Source: Candidatus Schekmanbacteria bacterium
GTDB taxonomy: Bacteria; CSSED10-310; JACPHN01
Reading direction: 5' to 3'
Length of the DNA stretch: 64,000 nucleotides
NCBI GenBank assembly: GCA_016188575.1
Contig: JACPHN010000110.1
Coordinates: forward strand, 59,882-123,881
Numbering within the stretch: position 1 is the stretch's first letter; each line of letters starts with the position of its first letter. Positions 28,521 to 36,899 of this stretch are shown here, in pieces. The position numbers and the translations under genes were made by a program. The notes under the pieces are model-generated. The model worked only from the letters and a program-made list of their open reading frames with translations, had not been told where the DNA came from and searched no databases.

Positions 28521-29375
28521 TTACGGCATCACCTTGTCTCTTGTGGCCGCCAGAACGCGGGTGCCCTCGACCACCTCTCCAAGCAGAGCGCGCCGCAATA
28601 ACCCAGGCACTCGCCCATCAGCAATCAGGGAGGGGATTCCCTTGCCAGCGAGCGCGAGCGCGGTCTCGACGCGCAGCCGCATTCCGCCTGTGACATCGGT
28701 GCCACTCGCTCCCCCGACGGCGCCCAGCAGCTCCACTACCGCCGCGCCGGGCCGCAGCTCTCGGAGCGTTTCTCCGTCGGCGCCGTAGACGCCCGCCGTT
28801 TCTCCGAGCCACACGAGCTCCCGCACGTGTGCTCCGGCCTGCGTCAGACATTCCGCAAAGGCGGAGAGCACCTGTTCGGTCGAGCAGATCGCGGCACCTT
28901 GTCGCCGATCCATCACGACGTCGCCGTACACAAGCGGCAACAATCCCGCGCGCAGCGCTCCTAGCAGCGCCTCGCTCGACACCGCGTACGATCTTCCGCA
29001 ATCCGTCACCAGCAAGCTCGAAGGCGCCAGCGAAAATACGGGCAACCCTGTCGCCACGAAGGCTCGCCGCACGAGGTTGTGCAGAACTGACGCCTCTTCT
29101 TGGGTTTGCGACACCCCGAGCAACTGTTCCGGGTCGCCGCGCAACCCCCCCTGAATTCCCGCTCGGGCCGCGGCTTCATGGCCAAACGACCCGCTGCCAT
29201 GTCCGATCAGGATAGACGCCTCGCTCCGCGGCCCCGCTTCCGCTACCTCGCGCGCCAGGCGGAAGATCGTGTCCTCTCGGGCCGTGCGTGCTCGCCGCTT
29301 ATCCGTGATCAGGCTGCCGCCGAGCTTCACGAAGATCACCTCGCCTACTTCGAGTCCCCGCCAGTCAGCGCGCAT
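28521..29375 (-). CDS. Isopentenyl phosphate kinase
   Basis: 284 residues. It belongs to the amino-acid-kinase fold: VIFVKLGGSLITDK (about 13-26) and GHGSGSFGH (58-66, with the catalytic-type His66) are the diagnostic IPK signatures, and SGTDVTGGMRLRVE is the later nucleotide/Lys-containing loop typical of the family. It would convert isopentenyl phosphate plus ATP to isopentenyl diphosphate, closing the alternative mevalonate route. The ATG shares one base with the decarboxylase stop (TGATG), so it is translationally coupled. IPK is known mainly from archaea, plants and some Chloroflexi, so its presence in an LPS-bearing bacterium is notable. Confidence 0.92.
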   Translation of the reverse strand: MRADWRGLEVGEVIFVKLGGSLITDKRRARTAREDTIFRLAREVAEAGPRSEASILIGHGSGSFGHEAAARAGIQGGLRGDPEQLLGVSQTQEEASVLHNLVRRAFVATGLPVFSLAPSSLLVTDCGRSYAVSSEALLGALRAGLLPLVYGDVVMDRRQGAAICSTEQVLSAFAECLTQAGAHVRELVWLGETAGVYGADGETLRELRPGAAVVELLGAVGGASGTDVTGGMRLRVETALALAGKGIPSLIADGRVPGLLRRALLGEVVEGTRVLAATRDKVMP

Positions 29376-30379
29376 CAGAACAGATCCCTCGCCCGCGTGT
29401 CGGGGCCGTTGCCAACCCGATCCCGGATGAGATATGCCACGCCGGGAACCGCCTCGAGATGTTCCGCTACCCTTGGTTCGTCCTCGGGCGGGCAGATCAC
29501 GTGGACGTTTGCTCCCGCATCCAGAGTCGCGTATGCCGCCAGACCGGCGTCGCGCAGGTCGCGGACTGCGCTCAATACCGATAGCGTTGCGGGTTTCCAG
29601 TAGAAGATAGGCGGCCGCGACGTCAGCGCCATGACGTGCAGGTCAATGGCCTCCTCTTCGAGAACCGGCCCCAGCGCCGCGATCGAGCACCCGATAATCG
29701 CCGCTCGGACCTGCGCAAGGCGATCAAAAACGAGCTCCTGGCGCGTCGCAAAGTAGGGGCTCGACACCGCTCTCGCGTGCCCCTCGCGAGAGGAGACTCG
29801 CTTCTCGGTGATCTCCACCACGGCAATGACATCGCGCAGATCCCAGTGGTCCCGCCCCGCGATTACCCGCGCGAAACAGCGATCGTCGCTGTCGCTGGCA
29901 GGCCATTCCACGTAGCCTCCGAACACAGAGCGCGCTGCCGAGCCGGCGCCGCTGGAGCGCGCCAGCGCGGATAGCTCCCACCCCTGCAAGTCCAGGCCCA
30001 TCGCGCTGGTCGCTGCCATCGTCAGCGCAGCAAAGCCGGACGCTGATGACGCCAAACCAGTTCCTGACGGGAAGCTGTTTTTCGTGGCGACCCGAAAGGC
30101 ACCTTTCAAGTCCGCAAACTCCCGGAGCCGATCGAGCTGGTCCACGATCCCTCGTGCAAATGCCTCGGGCGGCTTTCGCGGCTCGGCGTCGTCGCGCAGC
30201 CACCACACCTCATCCGTGCGCGCCAGCGGATCGTACTCGGCCGTGCAGATGCTGTGGCACACCGACAGGGTCATCGAAATGGACTGCTGGTAGGGGATCG
30301 CCTTGTCGAGATCGCGAGCACCCCAGTACTTCACGAAGGCGATGTTCGCGGGGGCCCGGACCGTCACTTTGCGCGGCAC
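29375..30379 (-). CDS. Phosphomevalonate/diphosphomevalonate decarboxylase homologue
   Basis: 334 residues of the GHMP-kinase-fold decarboxylase family. Motifs: APANIAFVKYWGARD (10-23), PYQQSISMTL (29-38), SFPSGTGLASSASGFAAL (102-119), SGAGSAARSVFGGYVEW (143-159) and TLDAGANVHV (285-294, catalytic Asp287). Classical diphosphomevalonate decarboxylases have Lys in WGKRD and Asn in LPxNxS; here these are Ala21 and Gln. With an isopentenyl phosphate kinase gene adjacent and no phosphomevalonate kinase in the cluster, the substrate is more likely mevalonate 5-phosphate than the diphosphate, but this is inference. The GTG start follows the mevalonate kinase stop directly (TAAGTG) with AGGAG at 9 bases. 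Confidence 0.85.
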   Translation of the reverse strand: MPRKVTVRAPANIAFVKYWGARDLDKAIPYQQSISMTLSVCHSICTAEYDPLARTDEVWWLRDDAEPRKPPEAFARGIVDQLDRLREFADLKGAFRVATKNSFPSGTGLASSASGFAALTMAATSAMGLDLQGWELSALARSSGAGSAARSVFGGYVEWPASDSDDRCFARVIAGRDHWDLRDVIAVVEITEKRVSSREGHARAVSSPYFATRQELVFDRLAQVRAAIIGCSIAALGPVLEEEAIDLHVMALTSRPPIFYWKPATLSVLSAVRDLRDAGLAAYATLDAGANVHVICPPEDEPRVAEHLEAVPGVAYLIRDRVGNGPDTRARDLF

Positions 30380-31573
30380 TTATCGGGTCTCCTTTCGCAG
30401 CCCATCGGCACCAATGCTGACTTCGTAGCGCTGACAAGCGGAGAGAAAGCCCCAGGCATCGACCTCGGCAGGGTCCGGATGATAGACGATCATCGATCCG
30501 GCTGCGGCACCTGTCAGCGCTCCTGCACCTGAAACCTTCGCTGCCCCACCACGGCGCTCAATTTCGCGAATCAGCTCCTGCACCGGTCGCGGCACCACGC
30601 CGATGGTTTCCAGGCACGCCTCGTAGTCGCGAATTAGCTCCAGCATCGTCTCGCTGTTCTCCGCCCTCCGCTCGAGCTCTTCGCGTAGCGCGACAACGTC
30701 TTCGCGCATGCGCTCGAGCGTGTTTTCCATGAGCTCCGGATTCTCGGTGGCTCGCTGCCTCACCGCCGCGACTACCGTTCCAGTCGTTTCTGCGGGACAA
30801 CCCGTGTTGTAGATTCTGATCTTGCCGAGCACCGGTGACGCCGCCTGAATCCGTTCCGCCGCCACTGTGTGCAGTGCTTCCCGCTGCGCCCACACGATTC
30901 CGCCCAGCAGGATCGTCGTGTGGTCGACGCCCGACGGAAAACCGTGCTGCCTTCTCTCAACGTCGAGCGCAATTCTCCCGACGCGATTGATGTCCAAGTC
31001 CAGGCCCCGGTGAACCAGGTACCCGCCGGACAAGGCTACGGCCATCGCGGCGGAGCTTCCGAAGCCCGCCCCGACCGGCAACTCGGAGTCGACACGCACG
31101 GACAATCCCGGGCCTTGCTCCTCGCCCAGGAAGAGCGCCGCCTCGCCCAATGCGATCTTCACCGCGTGTGCGGGATCGCTGCCGCGGACCACCGCGAAAC
31201 GCTCCGGGGTCGGTTCGTGAACGTACGCATTCCAGCGGTCACGGGTGCTCCGGCAATGCCGCATCAGCTCCGGCCATGTGACCTCTTGCGTCAACGCGAG
31301 TTGTGGCAGCTCGATGTGCAGCCCGCCGTCAGCGCGCGGAGAGAAGGTCGCCTGGAGCCGCAAGTCGACGGTGGCGACGAGCGCCGGGCGATTGTACACC
31401 GCGGCGTGGTCACCCATAAGGATGAGCTTGCCCGGAGCCGACACGACCGTTTTGGGCGCTTCGGCCGTTGCGCTCTTTTTCCCAGTGGCCCCGGGTCCGC
31501 GGCTGTGCTCGGCCTCGTCGTGACGCGCTTGTCCGCTGCTCATCCTCACTTCTGTCTCCGGTTGGGTGTCCAC
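30380..31573 (-). CDS. Mevalonate kinase
   Basis: 397 residues. The GHMP kinase motifs are SAPGKLILMGDHAAVYNRP (45-63, with the catalytic-type Lys49), the ATP loop LPVGAGFGSSAAMAVAL (165-181), SGVDHTTILLGG (Asp217) and KVSGAGALTG. It should phosphorylate mevalonate with ATP. The first ~40 residues are a low-complexity extension with no match; an internal Met11 could be the true start. It is the first gene of the minus-strand cluster MVK-decarboxylase-IPK-Cse60-like-radical SAM-TPR/PhnD. The 252-base spacer to the divergent gene at 31826 holds an imperfect inverted repeat (CACCCCCTG at 31600, CAGGGGTG at 31634) that could be an operator. Confidence 0.92.
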   Translation of the reverse strand: MDTQPETEVRMSSGQARHDEAEHSRGPGATGKKSATAEAPKTVVSAPGKLILMGDHAAVYNRPALVATVDLRLQATFSPRADGGLHIELPQLALTQEVTWPELMRHCRSTRDRWNAYVHEPTPERFAVVRGSDPAHAVKIALGEAALFLGEEQGPGLSVRVDSELPVGAGFGSSAAMAVALSGGYLVHRGLDLDINRVGRIALDVERRQHGFPSGVDHTTILLGGIVWAQREALHTVAAERIQAASPVLGKIRIYNTGCPAETTGTVVAAVRQRATENPELMENTLERMREDVVALREELERRAENSETMLELIRDYEACLETIGVVPRPVQELIREIERRGGAAKVSGAGALTGAAAGSMIVYHPDPAEVDAWGFLSACQRYEVSIGADGLRKETR

Positions 31574-31825
31574 CGCGGTTCCACCTGAGGATACAGGCGC
31601 ACCCCCTGTTGTTTCAACTCCCGTCGCCGACGTCAGGGGTGTTCCCTGTCGGCACTGTGCATTTCCCTGATAGCCGTGCTGCGGCCGCGCTCGGGCCGCA
31701 ACGAGAAGCGCTTCATAGCGCCGTCACGCCGCATTTGCCAGCGGCTCAATCGTTGGCATGCCCGTTGCTTCCGTCGCAGCCAGATTCAGAGCTCGCATCC
31801 CTCGCACACACAAAGGAGCCCGACC

Positions 31826-33439
31826 ATGACCGCACCGATCCACTCGACAATCCGCAACTGGCACCTCCGCGCGATCGATGATCCCCGACACCCGCGGGAC
31901 CGCGCACCACAGTCCGGCGGCATCTCGCCGGTCGGGTCGCCCTCCCACGCAGCGGACGGCTACGAGGACTTCCGAACAGCCGGCGCGAGGGGGGCGACCG
32001 GCAGCGACGTCTTCTCCGAGGACGACTTGAGGACCCGCGCCGCCGGCGCCTCCGCCACTGCCGGCTGGCATGTCGCGGCCGAGGGAGTGGCGGGCAGGCT
32101 GAGCGCGTGGGCGCAGCAGGCCGGAGTCGACCTTGCACGCGTCGCCGCGGGCGATGAGTCGGAGGCGTCCAGATTGAGCCAGGCAGTAGCTCAGGGTGTC
32201 GCTCGGGAAGCGTTGCCGGGAGCCGTCAAGGACTGGCTGTACGACGGTGTCGATCTGGGCGGCGTGGTTGGGGGAGATGAACGCGAGCAGGCGCGGCTCG
32301 TGCAGCACGTATTGACTTCAGCTCTGCAGCGCCGGATGCCCGCCGCCGCGCGGGGCTGGCTCCCCCAAGACATGGACTTCCGCAAGCTGATCGACGGTGA
32401 CCGGGAGGAGTGGCGCCGCGTCGGGCATGATCTGGCCAACAAGGTCGCATCGCAGATGGCCACGGAAGCGCTTGGCACCGGGCTTCCCGCAAACATTGAT
32501 TGGGTCGCCCTTGCCCAAGGTGACCAGGCCCAGACAGAATCTCTGGCCTCGCACCTTGCCAATCGGGCACTGGCGGAGACCGCCTTCGGCGAATCCGGCT
32601 ACCGTCTAGGGTACTCCGACGGTCGGGTCAGCGTGGGGAAGCGCGGTGGCAGCTCCACCGGCACCCAGATGGCGCCTTACGGCTCGAGCGGTGAGACGCT
32701 GTGGGAACGGACAGACTGGCACGATTTTGCGGAAACGCGCAAGCGAGGCCACGATGAGACGCTCGGCGACTATGTACTGGCGGGCAAGAGCCGCTACGGT
32801 GCTGCTACCCGCACCTATCGCGATAGCGGAGGGGGGCGACTGACCTACGGCGTCGAGGGCTTTGCCGGGGTCGAGGGAGAATACAACTTCGCCGCGCGCA
32901 AGCATGCAGGCGAAATCGACGGCCGCGACGTGATTCTCGAAACTCAGGGCGGGATCCATGGGCAAGCGGGAATCACCGGGCGCGCCGAGGTGAGCGCTGC
33001 GGCCGGGCAGGACGGCGTCGGCCTTCATGCCGGCGCCGAGGTCTTTGCCGGCGCCGAGGTCGGAATCCATGGGCGCACCGATGTCACCGTCGGCGACTAT
33101 CATATCGGTGCCGTCCAGGGAAGCGCGGCCGGGCGGGCTGGCATCGGTGCCGGCGCCCGCGCCGACGTCGGCTACCACAACGGCAAGCTCAGTTTCGACT
33201 ATGGCGCCGGCGTCACCTATGGACTCGGCTTCGACTATTCCTACGGAGTTGAGATCGATACTCGCGAAATCAAGCGGATGGCCGAGGAGGAGGGTTGGGA
33301 CGACGCCTCACTGGCGGTGCTGCAGGCCGGGCACATGGCACTCGTCGAGGCTCCTGCCGAACAGCTCACCGACGGGCTCCGGCGCGGTACGGAAAAAATC
33401 AATGACAAGCTCAGCAGCTCGCTGCGTAAGCTCTTCTAG
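31826..33439 (+). CDS. Four-repeat helical protein with Gly/Ala-rich C-terminal domain
   Basis: 537 residues from ATG 31826 (AAGGAG about 8 bases upstream; the frame extends back to 31676 without support). No signal peptide. Residues about 88-260 hold four tandem repeats of 40-45 residues with the pattern W-(L)-x-x-(G/D)-(V/M/I)-D-(L/F/W)-x-x-(L/V)-x-x-GD, each followed by an amphipathic helix. A linker leads to a Gly/Ala-rich domain (about 385-490) with alternating AGAEV, GIHG and GAGARADVGY units, suggesting membrane-active or beta-solenoid-like structure. The end is helical. I do not recognise the family. The pairing with the next TPR gene (14-base gap) resembles substrate/chaperone pairs of protein-secretion systems. 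Confidence 0.75.
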   Translation: MTAPIHSTIRNWHLRAIDDPRHPRDRAPQSGGISPVGSPSHAADGYEDFRTAGARGATGSDVFSEDDLRTRAAGASATAGWHVAAEGVAGRLSAWAQQAGVDLARVAAGDESEASRLSQAVAQGVAREALPGAVKDWLYDGVDLGGVVGGDEREQARLVQHVLTSALQRRMPAAARGWLPQDMDFRKLIDGDREEWRRVGHDLANKVASQMATEALGTGLPANIDWVALAQGDQAQTESLASHLANRALAETAFGESGYRLGYSDGRVSVGKRGGSSTGTQMAPYGSSGETLWERTDWHDFAETRKRGHDETLGDYVLAGKSRYGAATRTYRDSGGGRLTYGVEGFAGVEGEYNFAARKHAGEIDGRDVILETQGGIHGQAGITGRAEVSAAAGQDGVGLHAGAEVFAGAEVGIHGRTDVTVGDYHIGAVQGSAAGRAGIGAGARADVGYHNGKLSFDYGAGVTYGLGFDYSYGVEIDTREIKRMAEEEGWDDASLAVLQAGHMALVEAPAEQLTDGLRRGTEKINDKLSSSLRKLF

Positions 33440-33453
33440 AAAGGGACTACACC

Positions 33454-34344
33454 ATGGCCACGTCGACTGCGCTCTCTCCACAGCTCGTACCGCCGCCGGC
33501 ACCCACAAGCCGCGGACGGCCCCACATGCAGACCGCGTTCCGGCCGCGGCGCTCTGCTCAACTCTCCTCGGCGGAAGCCCTGATTGCCGCCGCCCAGCGC
33601 GAGCTCATGCGGCCCGAAGTGGCCTCCTGGGCTACAGAGGGCGCCGCCGCTGACGTGCGTAAGGCAGCCCTCGAGGCCGCGGTCTTCAATCTCAACAAGG
33701 GACTGCGGCGCGATCCCTTCCACGCACTCGGCCACGCGCTTCGCGGAGTGATCCTGATGATGAACGAGCAGTACCTGCGGGCCGAGGAAAGCCTGGCACG
33801 AGCGGCGGTCCTGGACCCGGCGCTGGTCATGGCCCGCTACAATCTCGGATGCTGCCTCGCCGACCAGGGCCGATTCGCGGAGGCGGCGGAAGCTTTCCGC
33901 GCTGTCGTTACTCTGGAGCCGGATAACTACTCGGCCTACTGCAACCTCGGATCAGCGCTCGCGGAAAGCGGCAAGCCTGGTCAAGCAGTCAGTGCCTTGT
34001 TGACGGCTTTGCAGCTTAATCCCGCGCACCTACGCTCCGCCCTGGTGCTGGGTGAGGCATTCTTCCGCTGCGGCCAGGTTGAGGCGGCAGAGCGCACCTA
34101 CCTGGAAGCCGCCATGCACGTTCCCGAGGCGCTGAAAGTCCCCTTGCTCGAACGCCTGTTGCAGCTCTACGCCGCGTCTGATCGCCTTGCGGACGCCACT
34201 GCCGCCGCGCAGCGGATCGTCGCCTTGCGCGGCACCGCCGCCGACTACCGGACCCACGCCGACCTCGCGGCTGCTAGCAGGCGCCAGAGCAGCGGGCGCC
34301 AGAGCTCCTCGAAGAGCGCTCGCAGGTCCCTCATTTGCACGTGA
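33454..34344 (+). CDS. Cytoplasmic TPR protein, possible chaperone
   Basis: 296 residues without a signal peptide. TPR-like helices run from about 75 to 250 (FHALGHALRGVILMMNEQYL, MARYNLGCCLADQGRFAEAA, YSAYCNLGSALAESGKPGQA and ALVLGEAFFRCGQVEAAER). The N-terminal ~50 residues are Pro/Arg-rich and probably disordered; the C-terminus is Ser/Arg-rich. ATG with AAGGGA about 10 bases upstream. It is likely co-transcribed with the repeat protein at 31826, whose product it may bind. Its last 14 bases overlap the end of the opposite-strand kinase gene. Confidence 0.8.
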   Translation: MATSTALSPQLVPPPAPTSRGRPHMQTAFRPRRSAQLSSAEALIAAAQRELMRPEVASWATEGAAADVRKAALEAAVFNLNKGLRRDPFHALGHALRGVILMMNEQYLRAEESLARAAVLDPALVMARYNLGCCLADQGRFAEAAEAFRAVVTLEPDNYSAYCNLGSALAESGKPGQAVSALLTALQLNPAHLRSALVLGEAFFRCGQVEAAERTYLEAAMHVPEALKVPLLERLLQLYAASDRLADATAAAQRIVALRGTAADYRTHADLAAASRRQSSGRQSSSKSARRSLICT

Positions 34345-36826
34345 TTTCTATCGTGGCCTTGTGCGCGTGAGCGATGGGAGTGCCATCCGTGGTTGCCGGT
34401 TCGTACTTCCATCGCTCCACGGCTCTGAGCGCCGCTCGATCCAAAACCGCATTGAGCGATTTCTCGATCTTGACGTCCTTGACCGCACCCGTCTCCGCCA
34501 CCACGAACGAGAGCTCGATCGTTCCCTGATGCCGCAGGCGCCGAGAAAGTTCCGGACACTCGGGGTCGCTCTTCTCGCGGAGCCGCGGAGGTATGATGCG
34601 CGGGGCAACCGGCGCCAGCCGCGCAGTGGGCTGTGCCAATCCCTGCTCCACGGCAGGCTTCACCGCCGTGGTCGCCGCGGGCGGCGTGGCGGCGGCCGCC
34701 GCATTCTCCGGAGACCTGTCCAGCGTAACGAGCACGCTCTCGACCTCATCCCGTTCGAGCTGCACCTTCCGCGCGGCCGTGACGTAGCCCTGCTTCGAGA
34801 TTCGCACCGTATAGGCGCCTGCCTCGGTCTTGCCTAGCTTGGCCGGAGTCATGCCGACGGCGCTCTCATTCAAGTAGACGCGAGCCCCGTCTGGCACTGA
34901 GTTTACGACGATGGTGCCAACGCCCCCAAGCGGATCCAACTCCATTTGCACGACATTGTGCTCGCCTTTCTTGAGCTCAACGGTAGTTTCCTTGGAGCGA
35001 TACCCGCCCTTTTCGATAGTCAGGGTCAACCTCTCCGGCTCGAGGTTGGGTAGGACAAGCGGCGTGACTCCCTTATCCTCGCCGTTAATCTTGACAGTGG
35101 CCCCATGCGGCACGGATGCCACGACAAGCGTCGCCTTGCCGGCCAACGGCGTCGGCTGATCGAAGGTTGGTTCGGGCGTCGCGACTTCTGCCGGGGCAAG
35201 CTCATCTTGCGGCGGTGCCGGCCGCACGGCACTCGCGTCCGGAGTAGGCTGCCCCGGTACTGGTTCCTGCTCACCACCAAAGATGAGCATCGCTGCCGCG
35301 ACCAGCGCGATCACGACGGCCGCAACCAGGAGCGGAGTTTTCGCTCCTGCCCGCCGGGCCTTGCTTTCCGGCGCAACCTCGGCGCCAATGGAGCTCGTTT
35401 CGGCGGTGCTGACCGCGGCGACCACCTCGGCCGCGACATCCTTGCTCGTGCCTGGTGCGGCGGACCGAAGTTCTGTTGGGAGAGGTTCCGGCATCGCCGC
35501 TGGTGCCGCCGCGGGAGCTCGCGTTTCCATTTCCTCGGGCTCACTACGGGACGCCGGCCGCGGTACGGACACCTCGGGCGCCGCAGCAGGAGGCACCTTC
35601 TTGCTGCCGCCCGAGGTGCCAGCTCGGGTCATTTCTTCGCGAGCGGCTTGTACGATGGGCGCGACCCGTTGGGCGGCCGCCGCGCGAGCTCCCTTTGCCA
35701 CCGCCTTCCCGCCGGCGGGCCGCGCGGGCTCCTCACCAAACGCTTCTGCAAAGGCCGTATCCAGCTCATCCTCGAGCAAGGAGTCGTTCTCGTCCTCCCA
35801 GAAATCTGGCACCGGGGGCTTTGCCGCTACCGGAGCACTTTCTCCCAGGCCCACTGTGTCTAGACCCATCGCCTGCTCGTCGACCGGCTCGGCCTGCTCG
35901 GCGTCTTCGGCCCCTTGCTCTTCCTTTTCATCGCTCTCAAGGTCTCCGTCATCGCCAGCGCCTCGGGCGACGGAGAAGTCTTCGAGCGGCGCCTGATATT
36001 CGTACAGCAGCGGGCTCAACGAGGCGACGAGCTCCTGGGCCGACTGGTACCGATCCTGCGGCTCTTTGGCAAGAGCCTTGGCAAACGTCTCGCTCACCCG
36101 TTTCGGTAGCAGCCCGTACTGCTCGATCCCCTCGGGGATCTGCGGCGGCTTGCCGACGATGTTCATCAACACGGCCGTGAAGGTGCTCCCGGAGAACGGC
36201 TGCTTCCCCGTGACGATCTCAAAGGCGATCACACCCAAAGAAAAGAGATCGGCTCTGTGGTCGACGCGCTCTCCCCGAGCCTGCTCCGGCGCGATGTAGT
36301 TCGGGGTGCCCAGGAAAGTCCCCGTGCCGGTCATGTTGCTGCCCTGCACCCGCGCGATGCCGAAGTCGACGATCTTCACCTGGAAAGACTCGGAAACCAT
36401 GATGTTTTGCGGCTTCAGGTCGCGGTGAACGACACCGTTGCGGTGGGCGTAGTCGAGCGCCACGGCGATACCGTTGAGAATCGACCAGATCTGCTCCCGT
36501 CCAAAGCGTTTTCCCTTTTTCAGAAAATGGGAAAGCGGCGCGCCGCGCACGAACTCCATGGCGATGAACGGGAGGCCCTCGTGCTCGCCCACGTCGTAAA
36601 CCGTGACGATGTTCGGGTGCGCCAGCCCGCCGGCAGCACGGGCTTCATTGTTGAATCGCTTTGAGAATTCCGTGAACTCCGGCGAGCCGTCCGCCACGCC
36701 GGGGCGGATCGTTTTGATCGCGACATCACGGCCGATGAGCGTATCCTTTCCCAGGTAGACCACGCCCATGCCCCCCTGGCCGATTTTGGTCACGATTTCG
36801 TATCGACCGATATGCGTGGGCTGCAT
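34331..36826 (-). CDS. Ser/Thr protein kinase with PEGA and TonB C-terminal domains
   Basis: 831 residues. A complete Hanks-type kinase occupies 8-270: GQGGMGVVYLG loop (16-26), Lys38, HRDLKPQN (134-141, catalytic Asp136), DFG 154-156 and APE 179-181. An acidic Pro/Ala linker (about 280-490) leads to one TM helix (about 498-517). Outside are two PEGA domains (about 565-632 and 636-703; both contain the SVPxGAxVxxN turn). The last ~80 residues are a TonB C-terminal domain (QGTIELSFVVAETGAVKDVKIEKS... RAVERWKYEPA). The kinase is cytoplasmic and the PEGA/TonB part periplasmic, so periplasmic or outer-membrane contact could be signalled inward. No ExbB/D partners are nearby. It probably shares a transcript with the methyltransferase 73 bases upstream. 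Confidence 0.92.
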   Translation of the reverse strand: MQPTHIGRYEIVTKIGQGGMGVVYLGKDTLIGRDVAIKTIRPGVADGSPEFTEFSKRFNNEARAAGGLAHPNIVTVYDVGEHEGLPFIAMEFVRGAPLSHFLKKGKRFGREQIWSILNGIAVALDYAHRNGVVHRDLKPQNIMVSESFQVKIVDFGIARVQGSNMTGTGTFLGTPNYIAPEQARGERVDHRADLFSLGVIAFEIVTGKQPFSGSTFTAVLMNIVGKPPQIPEGIEQYGLLPKRVSETFAKALAKEPQDRYQSAQELVASLSPLLYEYQAPLEDFSVARGAGDDGDLESDEKEEQGAEDAEQAEPVDEQAMGLDTVGLGESAPVAAKPPVPDFWEDENDSLLEDELDTAFAEAFGEEPARPAGGKAVAKGARAAAAQRVAPIVQAAREEMTRAGTSGGSKKVPPAAAPEVSVPRPASRSEPEEMETRAPAAAPAAMPEPLPTELRSAAPGTSKDVAAEVVAAVSTAETSSIGAEVAPESKARRAGAKTPLLVAAVVIALVAAAMLIFGGEQEPVPGQPTPDASAVRPAPPQDELAPAEVATPEPTFDQPTPLAGKATLVVASVPHGATVKINGEDKGVTPLVLPNLEPERLTLTIEKGGYRSKETTVELKKGEHNVVQMELDPLGGVGTIVVNSVPDGARVYLNESAVGMTPAKLGKTEAGAYTVRISKQGYVTAARKVQLERDEVESVLVTLDRSPENAAAAATPPAATTAVKPAVEQGLAQPTARLAPVAPRIIPPRLREKSDPECPELSRRLRHQGTIELSFVVAETGAVKDVKIEKSLNAVLDRAALRAVERWKYEPATTDGTPIAHAHKATIEITCK

Positions 36827-36899
36827 GGGTCTACTCGTCCTCGGGATCGATCATGTACCGCCGCGGCAACACTCGCCCCTGGCCGCAAAGCACATACAT

